The notes under the pieces are model-generated. The model saw only the letters and a list, made by a program, of their open reading frames with translations. It did not search any database and was not told the DNA's origin. Positions 1-5,990 of a stretch of DNA of 5,990 nt are shown here, one piece after another. Origin of the DNA: Acetobacteraceae bacterium. Lineage in GTDB: Bacteria > Pseudomonadota > Alphaproteobacteria > Acetobacterales > Acetobacteraceae. The stretch is from NCBI GenBank assembly GCA_027489135.1, contig JAIYAI010000026.1, forward strand, positions 1 to 5,990. Reading direction: 5' to 3'. How positions within the stretch are numbered: position 1 is the stretch's first letter; each line of letters starts with the position of its first letter. Both the position numbers and the translations under genes were made by a program.

Positions 1-83
1 CAGGTCACGACGATGCATCGGTTCTGGTCTCCCTGGGACGCGTCTCTGCGCTTCTCATCTGGCGCGCCCCGTCATATCGGCAA

Positions 84-97
84 GCGAACCGGTTTGC
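84..97. repeat. Short near-perfect palindrome after the last gene
   Basis: GCGAACC (84-90) is followed directly by GGTTTGC (91-97), an inverted repeat with one G-T mismatch and no spacer, about nine bases beyond the stop codon of the KpsS-like gene. There is no T-run after it on the minus strand, so it is not a classical terminator. It could be a protein-binding site or chance. Nothing else is visible in bases 1-106. Confidence 0.3.
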
Positions 98-106
98 GAC
101 CACGAT

Positions 107-1363
107 CTACTGGGTCACACCACCCAACGCCGCGACGCCATCACCCGGCGGCTCGCCCACCGTCCCGGCATCCAGCCGCGCGACCGTCGCCGCCACCGCC
201 GCGTCCAGCCCGGGCCGCGCGTAGTACACGCCCCGCACATGCAGGCAGCCGGCGATGGCGCGGATGAAATCCGCCGCGAGATCGGGATCGGGCGGCGGCG
301 CGTCCCAGACGCCGTCGAGCGGCCCGCGCCAGCTCAATCCCTCGATGTCGTAGAGCGCGCGGCCCAGCGCCTTCACCGTCCGCCCCGCCGCGATGGCACC
401 GATGCCGACGGTGCTGTTGATCGTCACCACGGCGCGGCAGGCCTCCAGCACAGGCGTCATCGCCAGCGCGCCGTCCAGCAGGTGCACCCGCCCTTCGACA
501 CCCGCCGCGGCGGCGATGCGCGCCACGCGCCGGCCCCAGCGCTTCAACCCGGGATCGAGCGGATGCACCTTCACCAGCAGGTGCGACGTCGCCGGCGCGT
601 GCTGCGCGAAGCTGCGCACCGTCAGCGCGATGGCGCTGTCGTTGTCGGCGAAGTCGGAATAGGCGCGGACGGAGTAGTCGTTCTCCATCTGCATGGCGAA
701 GCAGTAGAGCGGCGCGCCGGCGGCACGCAGCCGTGCCAGCGTATCGGCGGCCCGCCGCGTCTGCCGCTTGCGCAGCAGCAGTTGCAGCGCCGTGCCGAGA
801 TAGGCCGGCACCGGATGGTCCAGCACCCAGCGCCGGTAGTGCCGGAACGGCCAGGGCAGCAGCGAGGCCAGGTGGAAGGTCACGTCCCACACCGCCTGCT
901 GCGGGAAGTCGTCCTCGAAGCGCCGTGCGAGGTCGGGCGGCGGGCAGCGCGCGGCCAGCGCCCGGATGGCGTCGGGGTCGCGCGGGAAGCGGCTCTCCGC
1001 CCCCATGCCGTCGCGCTCCAGCACGATCCAGTCGGGGCGGAGATAGCCGAAATCGGTCACCGTCACCGCGATGCCGCGCGCCTGCGCGACGGCGATGGCG
1101 ACGCGGTGATAAGGCCGCTGCTCGCCCAGCAGCACGAGATCGGTGATGGCGTGGCGGTCCAGGAAGTCCGCGACGAAGCCGGTCCAGTCCTCGAACCGCC
1201 CGCGATAGTCGACGGCATCGGGGCCCCAGAACAGCCGGTCGCCCAGACAGAGGTTGATACGGTGGACGCCATGGCCCCGCGCGCGCAGCCCGGCCGCGAC
1301 CTGGGCGAGGAAGGGGCTGATCGGCCCCTGCAGGAAGAGGAACCGCCGCGGAGCCTGGCTCAA
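107..1363 (-). CDS. KpsS/LipB-like capsular polysaccharide biosynthesis protein (probable Kdo transferase type)
   Basis: The protein resembles KpsS, which in group 2 capsule systems adds the first beta-Kdo residue to lyso-phosphatidylglycerol at the cytoplasmic side of the inner membrane; older annotations call it a capsule export protein. It has 418 residues, close to the usual 390-420. Visible family signatures are RRFLFLQGPISPF at 6-18, GYLRPDWIVLE at 106-116, KVHPLDPG at 265-272 and TINSTVGIGAI at 314-324, the last two resembling the donor-binding part of a GT-B fold. There is no signal peptide or membrane segment. The TTG start at 1363 shares four bases (TTGA) with the stop of the oxygenase gene and lies a few residues before the conserved beginning; no ATG fits better and only a weak purine stretch precedes it, so translation is probably coupled. 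It is the last gene visible in the operon. It links the PKS and oxoamine genes to a surface glycan or glycolipid. The exact sugar and acceptor are not readable. Confidence 0.88.
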   Translation of the reverse strand: MSQAPRRFLFLQGPISPFLAQVAAGLRARGHGVHRINLCLGDRLFWGPDAVDYRGRFEDWTGFVADFLDRHAITDLVLLGEQRPYHRVAIAVAQARGIAVTVTDFGYLRPDWIVLERDGMGAESRFPRDPDAIRALAARCPPPDLARRFEDDFPQQAVWDVTFHLASLLPWPFRHYRRWVLDHPVPAYLGTALQLLLRKRQTRRAADTLARLRAAGAPLYCFAMQMENDYSVRAYSDFADNDSAIALTVRSFAQHAPATSHLLVKVHPLDPGLKRWGRRVARIAAAAGVEGRVHLLDGALAMTPVLEACRAVVTINSTVGIGAIAAGRTVKALGRALYDIEGLSWRGPLDGVWDAPPPDPDLAADFIRAIAGCLHVRGVYYARPGLDAAVAATVARLDAGTVGEPPGDGVAALGGVTQ

Positions 1364-2319
1364 CTCTGCTTGCGATAGGCGAAGGCGGCGTCGAAGCAGG
1401 CGAGGATATGCGCCCCCGCCGTCGTCGGTGCGTAGTGCGGGTCGCTGGCACCAAGGGCACGCGGATCGATCGGCGCCGCGAAGTCGGGGTCGTAGAAGGT
1501 GGCGATCGACATGCGCTCATGCCCCGAGAGGTTGCGCACGCGATGCGGGGTGGAGGCGAAGCGGTCGTTGCTCCAACGCCCGAGCAGGTCACCGACATTG
1601 ACCACCAGCGTGCCCGGAATGGGTGGCGCGGGAATCCATTCGCCGGTCTGCCGCTCCCGCACCTCCAGCCCGCCGCTGTCATCCTGCCAGAGCAGGGTGA
1701 TGCAGCCGAAATCCGTATGCGCAGCGAGGCCGAACTGGTCGTCGTCGTCGGGCGGCTGCGGGGGATAGAAGATCGCCTGGGTGCGCTGCAGCGGCAGGCT
1801 GTAATGCGGCGCAAAGAAATCGCGCGGCAGGCCGAGGCTGACCGCGACGGCGCAGAGCAGCTTCGCCCCGCAGGCGCCGACCGCCGCGAAATAGGCCTCC
1901 ATCGCCGGCCTGAGGTCCGGCTGCTCGGCCGGCCACTGGTTCGGCCCGCGCAGCTTCTCGCCCCCCAGCACCGCCGGATGGTCGGCCGGCAGGTCGAGAC
2001 CCATGGAGTAGAACTCCTTCAGGTCCGGCTTCTTCGCCCCCTTCATCACCGCGCCGCCGGCGGCGTGCCAGCCGCGGTGGACCAGGTTGGCCTTGGTGTT
2101 GCGCTTCACCTCGGCGGGCAGGTGGAAGAAGCGCCGCGCCGCCTCCGTCGCCGTGCGGATGACGGCGTCGGGAATGCCGTGGTTCGCAACGTAGAAGAAG
2201 CCGGGGCCGGTGCAGGCGGCATGGATGGCGGCGGCGACGCGCGCCTCGCCCGAGGCGGCCTCCGCCAGGGGCGCGAGATCGATGATCGGCAGGCTGGTCG
2301 CCCGGGCGCCGTCCGGCAT
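1360..2319 (-). CDS. 2-oxoglutarate/Fe(II)-dependent oxygenase, isopenicillin N synthase family
   Basis: This is a soluble non-haem iron oxygenase of the IPNS/gibberellin-oxidase type that would hydroxylate, desaturate or cyclise a substrate while using 2-oxoglutarate. With the ATG start it has 319 residues, normal for the family. The N-terminal non-haem dioxygenase domain starts at LPIIDLAPL (10-18) and includes GFFYVANHGIP (40-50). The double-stranded beta-helix domain holds the iron ligands H201 and D203 (AAHTDFGCITLL) and H259 (STPHRVRN), and the cosubstrate-binding R269-x-S271 (ERMSIATFY). The site is complete, which separates it from true IPNS only by context; there are no penicillin genes here. 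A GTG at 2349 would add ten residues, but the ATG has AGAGGGG at an eight-base spacing and sits just before the conserved region, so I prefer it. The gene lies between the formyltransferase and the capsule gene on the same strand, which suggests a tailoring role on the same lipid or sugar product. The actual substrate is unknown. Confidence 0.9.
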   Translation of the reverse strand: MPDGARATSLPIIDLAPLAEAASGEARVAAAIHAACTGPGFFYVANHGIPDAVIRTATEAARRFFHLPAEVKRNTKANLVHRGWHAAGGAVMKGAKKPDLKEFYSMGLDLPADHPAVLGGEKLRGPNQWPAEQPDLRPAMEAYFAAVGACGAKLLCAVAVSLGLPRDFFAPHYSLPLQRTQAIFYPPQPPDDDDQFGLAAHTDFGCITLLWQDDSGGLEVRERQTGEWIPAPPIPGTLVVNVGDLLGRWSNDRFASTPHRVRNLSGHERMSIATFYDPDFAAPIDPRALGASDPHYAPTTAGAHILACFDAAFAYRKQS

Positions 2320-2327
2320 GGGTTGGT

Positions 2328-2334
2328 CCCCTCT
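2328..2334 (-). promoter_or_regulatory. Ribosome binding site of the 2OG oxygenase gene
   Basis: The sense strand reads AGAGGGG eight bases before the ATG at 2319. It favours this ATG over the upstream GTG at 2349. It lies in the 51-base gap after the formyltransferase stop, the widest gap in the operon. Confidence 0.65.
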
Positions 2335-2370
2335 GTCCCGGGCCGACACTAACCCCGTCGGAACGCCGCG

Positions 2371-3135
2371 TCAGCCCACCCGCACGCGGAGGGCAGCGCG
2401 CCAGTCCGCGGCATCGACCAGCTGGACCCGCCGCAGCAGCGCCGCCGACGGGAAAGGGCAATAGGGCAGCGGCGCCACCACGCGCTCCGCCGCCACGCCC
2501 GCGGCGAGGTCCGCGACCACCTGCTCCAGCAGCGGCACGCCGGCGAGATGCAGCGCGCGCGCGGCGGCGGAGGCGGTGGTGCCCGCGGGCAGCGCCACCG
2601 CCCGCTGCGCCAGGATCGCGCCGGCGTCGATGCGCGCCACGGTCCGATGCACCGTGACGCCGAGGCGCGGCGGGTCCTCCGCCAGCGCATGGATCGTCGG
2701 CACGGGCCCGCGATGCGCCGGCAGCAGGGAAGGATGCAGGTTGATCCCGCCGAGGCGCGCCAGCCCCAGCGTCTGCGCGGAGAGAATCTGGTCGCAATGG
2801 AAGGTCAGGAGCAGATCCGGCCTGGCCGCGCGGATCGCCGCCTGCGCCGCAGCACCATTCATCGCTGGCATCTCCACCACCGGCACACCGCGTCCGGACA
2901 GCCAGCCCCGCCCGCGCCGCGCCACCCAATGCGGCAGCGCGTAGTTGGCGACGAGAAAGGGCAGGAAGCGCGGCCCCGACCGTGCCAGGTGCTGCCGCAG
3001 CGGCGCGATCGTACCTTCGCGGAAGGGCGGCGAACGCCCGACGAGCACCACGCCCCGCCCCGCCTCGGTCTCGAGGAATGCCGCCACCGCCTCGGCCGAG
3101 AGCGTGCTCTCCAGCGTCAGCAGGACGATGCGCAA
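2371..3135 (-). CDS. Formyltransferase family protein (GART/Fmt N-terminal fold)
   Basis: This is a predicted N10-formyltetrahydrofolate-dependent formyltransferase that would put a formyl group on an amine. From a TTG start the protein has 254 residues. The catalytic Asn-His-Asp set of the GART fold is visible: N132 and H134 in GINLHPSLLPAHRG, and D170 in RIDAGAILAQ. A preceding strand, DLLLTFHCDQILS (107-119), leads into the site, and the C-terminal PLPYCPFPSAALLRR resembles the tail of short sugar-type formyltransferases. It lacks the C-terminal tRNA-binding domain of methionyl-tRNA formyltransferase (about 310 residues), so it is probably not the housekeeping fmt. No ATG or GTG exists near the conserved beginning (RIVLLTLES). 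TTG at 3135 places the start directly before it, eight bases after the upstream stop; CTG at 3147 is closer to a GGAGG at 3152-3156 and is the alternative. The substrate may be the amine made by the oxoamine synthase or an amino sugar; the sequence does not decide this. Confidence 0.85.
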   Translation of the reverse strand: MRIVLLTLESTLSAEAVAAFLETEAGRGVVLVGRSPPFREGTIAPLRQHLARSGPRFLPFLVANYALPHWVARRGRGWLSGRGVPVVEMPAMNGAAAQAAIRAARPDLLLTFHCDQILSAQTLGLARLGGINLHPSLLPAHRGPVPTIHALAEDPPRLGVTVHRTVARIDAGAILAQRAVALPAGTTASAAARALHLAGVPLLEQVVADLAAGVAAERVVAPLPYCPFPSAALLRRVQLVDAADWRAALRVRVG

Positions 3136-3143
3136 CGCGGCCG

Positions 3144-4481
3144 TCAGGCAGCCTCCGCCAGCCGCCGCCGCGCCTCCAGCAGCGCCTCCGCGGTGCGCGC
3201 GATCTCGGCCTCGGTATGCTCGGCCGAGAGGAAGAAGCGCAGCCGCGCCGAGCGTTCCGGCACCACGGGGTAGAGGATGGGCTGCACGTTCACCCCCGCT
3301 TCGAACAGCGCCGCGGCCAGCCGCGCCGCGCCGATCGAGCTGCCGATGATCACAGGCACGATTCCGAGGCCCGCCGAGGACCCGGCATCGAAGCCCGCCG
3401 CCCGCACCAGCCGCAGAAACAGCGCCGCATTCGCCTGCAGCCGCGCGACGCGCCCGGGCTCTGCCTGCATCACGCACAGCGATTCCAGCGAGGCCGCGGC
3501 GAGCGGCGGCGCGAGCCCCACGGAATAGACGAAGCCCGGCGCGGTGTGCCGCAGCAGGTCGACCAGCGACTGCCGCCCCGCGATGTAGCCGCCGCAGCCG
3601 GAGAGGGTCTTCGACAGCGTCCCCATCCAGATGTCGATGCGCGCAGGATCGACGCCGCACTGCTCGAAGGATCCGCGGCCCGTCGCGCCGAGCACGCCGA
3701 GCGCATGCGCCTCGTCGACCATCAGCAGCGCGTCGTACCGCTCCGCCATCGCCGCGAAGCGGTCGAGGTCGGGCACGTCGCCGTCCATCGAGTAATGACC
3801 CTCGACGACGATCAGCGCGCGCCCATGGCGCTTCCGCTCCGCCGCCAGCATGCGCTCCGCCGCGACCGCGTCGTTGTGCGGGAAGGCCACACGCCGCGCG
3901 CCAGAAAGCCGCGCGCCTTCGGCGACGGAGTTGTGGATGAGCTGGTCGTGCAGGATCAGATCGCGCGTGCCGAGCACCTGGCCGATCACCGTCACATTCG
4001 TCGCGTGGCCACTGACGAAGGCGAGGCAGGACTCGGTGCCGTAGTTCTCGGCCAGGGCGGCTTCCAGCGCCGCATGCACGGGCCGCTCCCCCGATGCCAG
4101 GCGCGAGGCGGAAGCGGAGATGCCGTGCCTGTCGATCGCCGCCTTGGCCGCGGCGGTGACGCGCGCATCGCCGTTCAGGCCGAGATAGTTGTAGGAGGCG
4201 AAGTTCAGCACCTCCCGCCCGGCGACGACGCTGCGGGCGCCCGCCACACCCTCATGCGGGCGGAAATAGGGATTCTCCAGGCCGAGTGCGACGCCGGCCT
4301 CCCGCACCAGGGCGATGTCCGCCATGCCCGGCAGGGTGGACAGGTCGCGCCCTGGCCCGCGACCCACGACAGGCCCCGACGGGGCGGCCGGCACCGCGGC
4401 GCCCGGGGCGCGGCGCGCAAGCCGCTGCAGCAGGGCCGCCCGCGCGGTGGCGGTGAGGCCGCCGCTATCAGGCGGGCTCAC
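3144..4481 (-). CDS. PLP-dependent alpha-oxoamine synthase (BioF/KBL/SPT-like aminotransferase fold)
   Basis: This family condenses an amino acid with an acyl-CoA or acyl-ACP, losing CO2, to give an alpha-amino ketone. The protein has 445 residues. Visible signatures are FASYNYLGL at 94-102, SGERPVH with the PLP-stacking His136, EGHYSMDGD at 227-235, DEAHALGVLG with Asp256 and His259, and TLSKTLSGCGGYIAG with the Schiff-base Lys291. These correspond to the BioF catalytic Asp, His and Lys, so the enzyme should be active. It is about 50 residues longer than BioF (390-400); the excess is N-terminal and includes a short amphipathic stretch (LTATARAALLQRLARR, 9-24) that might dock to the ACP. The GTG start at 4481 shares four bases (GTGA) with the PKS stop and has a good GGAGG seven bases upstream. 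The position directly after an ACP-terminated PKS points to chain release from that ACP, like serine palmitoyltransferase-type offloading, rather than to biotin synthesis. The amino acid (Gly, Ala or Ser) cannot be read from the sequence. Rhizobial RkpG is, from memory, a comparable capsule-linked member. Confidence 0.93.
   Translation of the reverse strand: MSPPDSGGLTATARAALLQRLARRAPGAAVPAAPSGPVVGRGPGRDLSTLPGMADIALVREAGVALGLENPYFRPHEGVAGARSVVAGREVLNFASYNYLGLNGDARVTAAAKAAIDRHGISASASRLASGERPVHAALEAALAENYGTESCLAFVSGHATNVTVIGQVLGTRDLILHDQLIHNSVAEGARLSGARRVAFPHNDAVAAERMLAAERKRHGRALIVVEGHYSMDGDVPDLDRFAAMAERYDALLMVDEAHALGVLGATGRGSFEQCGVDPARIDIWMGTLSKTLSGCGGYIAGRQSLVDLLRHTAPGFVYSVGLAPPLAAASLESLCVMQAEPGRVARLQANAALFLRLVRAAGFDAGSSAGLGIVPVIIGSSIGAARLAAALFEAGVNVQPILYPVVPERSARLRFFLSAEHTEAEIARTAEALLEARRRLAEAA
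3152..3156 (-). promoter_or_regulatory. Possible ribosome binding site of the formyltransferase gene
   Basis: A GGAGG lies within the last codons of the oxoamine synthase gene. It is 4 bases from a CTG at 3147 (too close for ideal) and 16 from the TTG at 3135 (too far for ideal), so it marks the start region without settling the start codon. Confidence 0.4.
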
Positions 4482-5990
4482 GCCGCCACCTCCATCGCCT
4501 TGCCGCCATCATGCGCGGCAAGCAACGCCTCCCCGGTCGGCGCCGCACCCTCGGCCAGGCCCGTGGCGATCCGCCGGGCGAGCGCCTCGACCGTGAGGGT
4601 ATCCGTCACCGCGGTGAGCGGCACCGGCATGCCGAGCCGCTGCTCCAGCGCCACGCGCAATTCCATCCCCCCGAGGCTGTCGAGGCCGAGCCGGCCGAGC
4701 GTCGCGTCGGGTGTCACGGTGCCGGGCGGCAGGCGCAGGATGCGCGCGATCTCGGCCGCCAGCGCCTCCCGCAGCAGCACGAGCGCGGTCGCGGCATCGG
4801 CGCCGGCCAGCGCCGCGCGCAGGTCGCCCTCGACCTCCGACCCGGTCGCGGCGCGCACCGCCGCGAAGCAGGGCTCGTTCAGCACCGCCAGCGCCCGTGC
4901 GGCCGCCCCCCATTCCATGCGCGCCACCCCCGCCACCACCGTGCCGGAGGCAAGCAGCGCCGGCAGCGCGTCGAGCGCCGCCACGGCCGGCATGGGTGCC
5001 GCACCGATGCGCCGCTGCAGGGTCTCTGCCGTCGCCAGGGCCTCCTGGGTGGCGAGCAGCCCCGCATCGGCGATCGGCCCCCAGCGCACGGCCAGCGCGG
5101 GCTTTCCCGCGGCGCGCCGCCGATGCGCCACCGCCTCGACGGCCGCGTTCGCGGCGACATAGGCCAGCTGCCCCGGGTTGCCGACCGGCACCGCAGCCGA
5201 GGAGAAGAGCAGGAAGAGCGCGAGCGGATCGTCCGCGGTCAGCCGGTCCAGGTTCTCCGCGACCGACAGCTTGGCGGCCAGCACCGCCTCCGCCCGCGCA
5301 GGGTCGAGCGCGGCCGCCGCACCATCGGCGAAGACCGCCCCGGCATGCACCACGCCGCGAATTGGCGGCCCCGCGGCGCGGATGCGCGCCAGCGCCCGGC
5401 CCAGCGCCGCCGCATCGGTCGCGTCGCAGGCCTGCACCCCCGGCGCCGCGCCGCGCGCGACGAGATCGGCCAGCGCCGCCTCCAGCCCCGGCGTCGCCGG
5501 ACCGGCGCGGGACAGCAGGGCCAGGTGCCGCACGCCCCGGTCGGCGAGCCAGCGCGCCGCGGCAAGGCCGAAGCCGCGCGTCCCGCCGACCACCACCACC
5601 GTGCCGCGCGCGGCGTCGGTCAGGATATCCGCCGGCGCCGCGGCGTCCGCATCGACCGCGGGCGGGCGCAGCACCAGCTTGCCGATCCGGCGGCTGCCCT
5701 GGAGGGCACGGAAGGCGAGCTCGGCCTCGTCCGGCGCATGGATCGTCGCCGGTAGGGGCCGCAACTCGCCCTCGCCGAGGCGCCGCGCGAGCTGGCCCAG
5801 CACCGCGGCGCAGAGAGCGGGGCGGGCGCGCGCCATCTCGTCCGCGTCGAGCGCGAACCATGTCACGTTCCGCCGCAGCGGCCGCAGTGCCACGCGCCGG
5901 TCCTCGGCGAAGTCGCGCTTGCCGAGTTCGATGAAGCGTCCGAAGGGCCGGAGCAGGCCGAGCGAGCGCTCCATCGCCTCGCCGCTCACG
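4478..5990 (-). CDS. Type I polyketide synthase, C-terminal part (ER end - KR - ACP), partial
   Basis: This is the C-terminal end of a modular reducing polyketide synthase (or FAS-like multienzyme) that would extend and reduce an acyl chain tethered to its carrier domain. The frame stays open to the window edge, so the true start lies outside; the first in-frame GTG at 5989 is not a believable start. Counting from that codon, residues 1-110 match the end of an enoylreductase (LLRPFGRFIELGKRDF, later IGKLVLRPP). Residues 130-310 are a ketoreductase with nucleotide motif GGTRGFGLAAA at 135-145 and an apparently complete active set K240, S263/S264, Y277 and N281. Residues 400-475 are an acyl carrier protein with the phosphopantetheine serine S438 in GLDSLGG. 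After the ACP there are only about 30 residues and no thioesterase or reductase, so release needs a separate enzyme, probably the next gene, whose GTG start overlaps this stop codon. KS, AT and DH domains are presumed upstream but not visible. The family call is secure; the substrate is unknown. Confidence 0.93.
   Translation of the reverse strand, partial: VSGEAMERSLGLLRPFGRFIELGKRDFAEDRRVALRPLRRNVTWFALDADEMARARPALCAAVLGQLARRLGEGELRPLPATIHAPDEAELAFRALQGSRRIGKLVLRPPAVDADAAAPADILTDAARGTVVVVGGTRGFGLAAARWLADRGVRHLALLSRAGPATPGLEAALADLVARGAAPGVQACDATDAAALGRALARIRAAGPPIRGVVHAGAVFADGAAAALDPARAEAVLAAKLSVAENLDRLTADDPLALFLLFSSAAVPVGNPGQLAYVAANAAVEAVAHRRRAAGKPALAVRWGPIADAGLLATQEALATAETLQRRIGAAPMPAVAALDALPALLASGTVVAGVARMEWGAAARALAVLNEPCFAAVRAATGSEVEGDLRAALAGADAATALVLLREALAAEIARILRLPPGTVTPDATLGRLGLDSLGGMELRVALEQRLGMPVPLTAVTDTLTVEALARRIATGLAEGAAPTGEALLAAHDGGKAMEVAA
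4487..4493 (-). promoter_or_regulatory. Ribosome binding site of the oxoamine synthase gene
   Basis: The sense strand reads GGAGGTG inside the last codons of the PKS gene. The GGAGG core is seven bases upstream of the GTG at 4481. This decides the GTG start and fits translational coupling through the GTGA overlap. Confidence 0.75.

Noticed and set aside
84..97. Palindrome as a rho-independent terminator
   Set aside because: No loop-compatible long GC stem and no T-run on the minus strand.
239..1378. Plus-strand open frame of 379 codons opposite the KpsS-like gene
   Set aside because: Translation is Arg/His/Gln-rich without motifs, while the minus strand encodes a recognisable capsule protein.
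1738..1749. Four tandem GTC triplets
   Set aside because: Simply encode four Asp residues in a loop of the oxygenase; too short to be a meaningful microsatellite.
1360..2319. True isopenicillin N synthase of a beta-lactam pathway
   Set aside because: Only the family fold and iron/cosubstrate motifs match; no ACV synthetase or other beta-lactam genes are visible, and the R-x-S motif and context fit a general 2OG oxygenase.
1408..2352. Plus-strand open frame of 314 codons opposite the oxygenase
   Set aside because: No family signatures; mirrors the codon phase of the oxygenase gene.
2343..2361. Five-base inverted repeat (CCGAC ... GTCGG) between formyltransferase and oxygenase
   Set aside because: Short stem with a nine-base loop and no T-run; expected by chance at this GC content.
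2371..3135. Housekeeping methionyl-tRNA formyltransferase (fmt)
   Set aside because: Too short, lacks the C-terminal domain, has a variant SLLPAHRGPVP loop and no def neighbour.
3144..4481. Biotin synthesis gene bioF
   Set aside because: No bio genes nearby, N-terminal extension, and tight coupling to a PKS.
2982..5162. Very long plus-strand open frame (726 codons)
   Set aside because: Low-complexity Arg/Ala/Pro-rich translation with no domain, lying opposite the well-supported oxoamine synthase and PKS genes; a shadow of GC-rich codons.
4511..5755. Plus-strand open frames opposite the PKS end
   Set aside because: Compositionally biased shadow; KR and ACP motifs on the minus strand explain the region.

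Overview
This is a very GC-rich window whose genes all lie on the minus strand. The GC-rich third codon positions leave long spurious frames open on the other strand. GC content, codon use and gene families suggest an alphaproteobacterium, perhaps of the Acetobacteraceae or Rhodospirillales. That placement is an inference from style, not from a marker gene.

Layout in transcription order, from the right edge to the left. (1) The C-terminal end of a modular type I polyketide synthase: the end of an enoylreductase, a ketoreductase and a terminal acyl carrier protein, with no thioesterase. It runs off the right edge. (2) A PLP-dependent alpha-oxoamine synthase (BioF/KBL/serine palmitoyltransferase fold type), starting with GTG inside the PKS stop codon. 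(3) A formyltransferase with a GART-type fold and no C-terminal Fmt domain, probably starting with TTG. (4) A 2-oxoglutarate/Fe(II) oxygenase of the isopenicillin N synthase family, with a complete metal and cosubstrate site. (5) A KpsS/LipB-like capsule protein (Kdo-transferase type), starting with TTG inside the previous stop codon. The last 106 bases hold no gene that I can see.

The five genes are tightly packed. Two junctions are 4-base stop/start overlaps, one gap is about 8 bases and one about 51 bases, so this is very probably a single operon. The simplest pathway model, which is inference, is that the PKS builds a reduced acyl chain on its terminal ACP. The oxoamine synthase then releases it by decarboxylative condensation with an amino acid, giving an alpha-amino ketone like a sphingoid base. 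The formyltransferase may cap the amine and the oxygenase may hydroxylate or desaturate the chain. The KpsS-like gene ties the set to a capsule or glycolipid, so the product could be a special lipid anchor or lipid-linked glycan rather than a free metabolite. The PKS plus oxoamine synthase plus capsule-gene association recalls the rhizobial rkp K-antigen region. The formyltransferase and oxygenase inserted between them are the unusual part.
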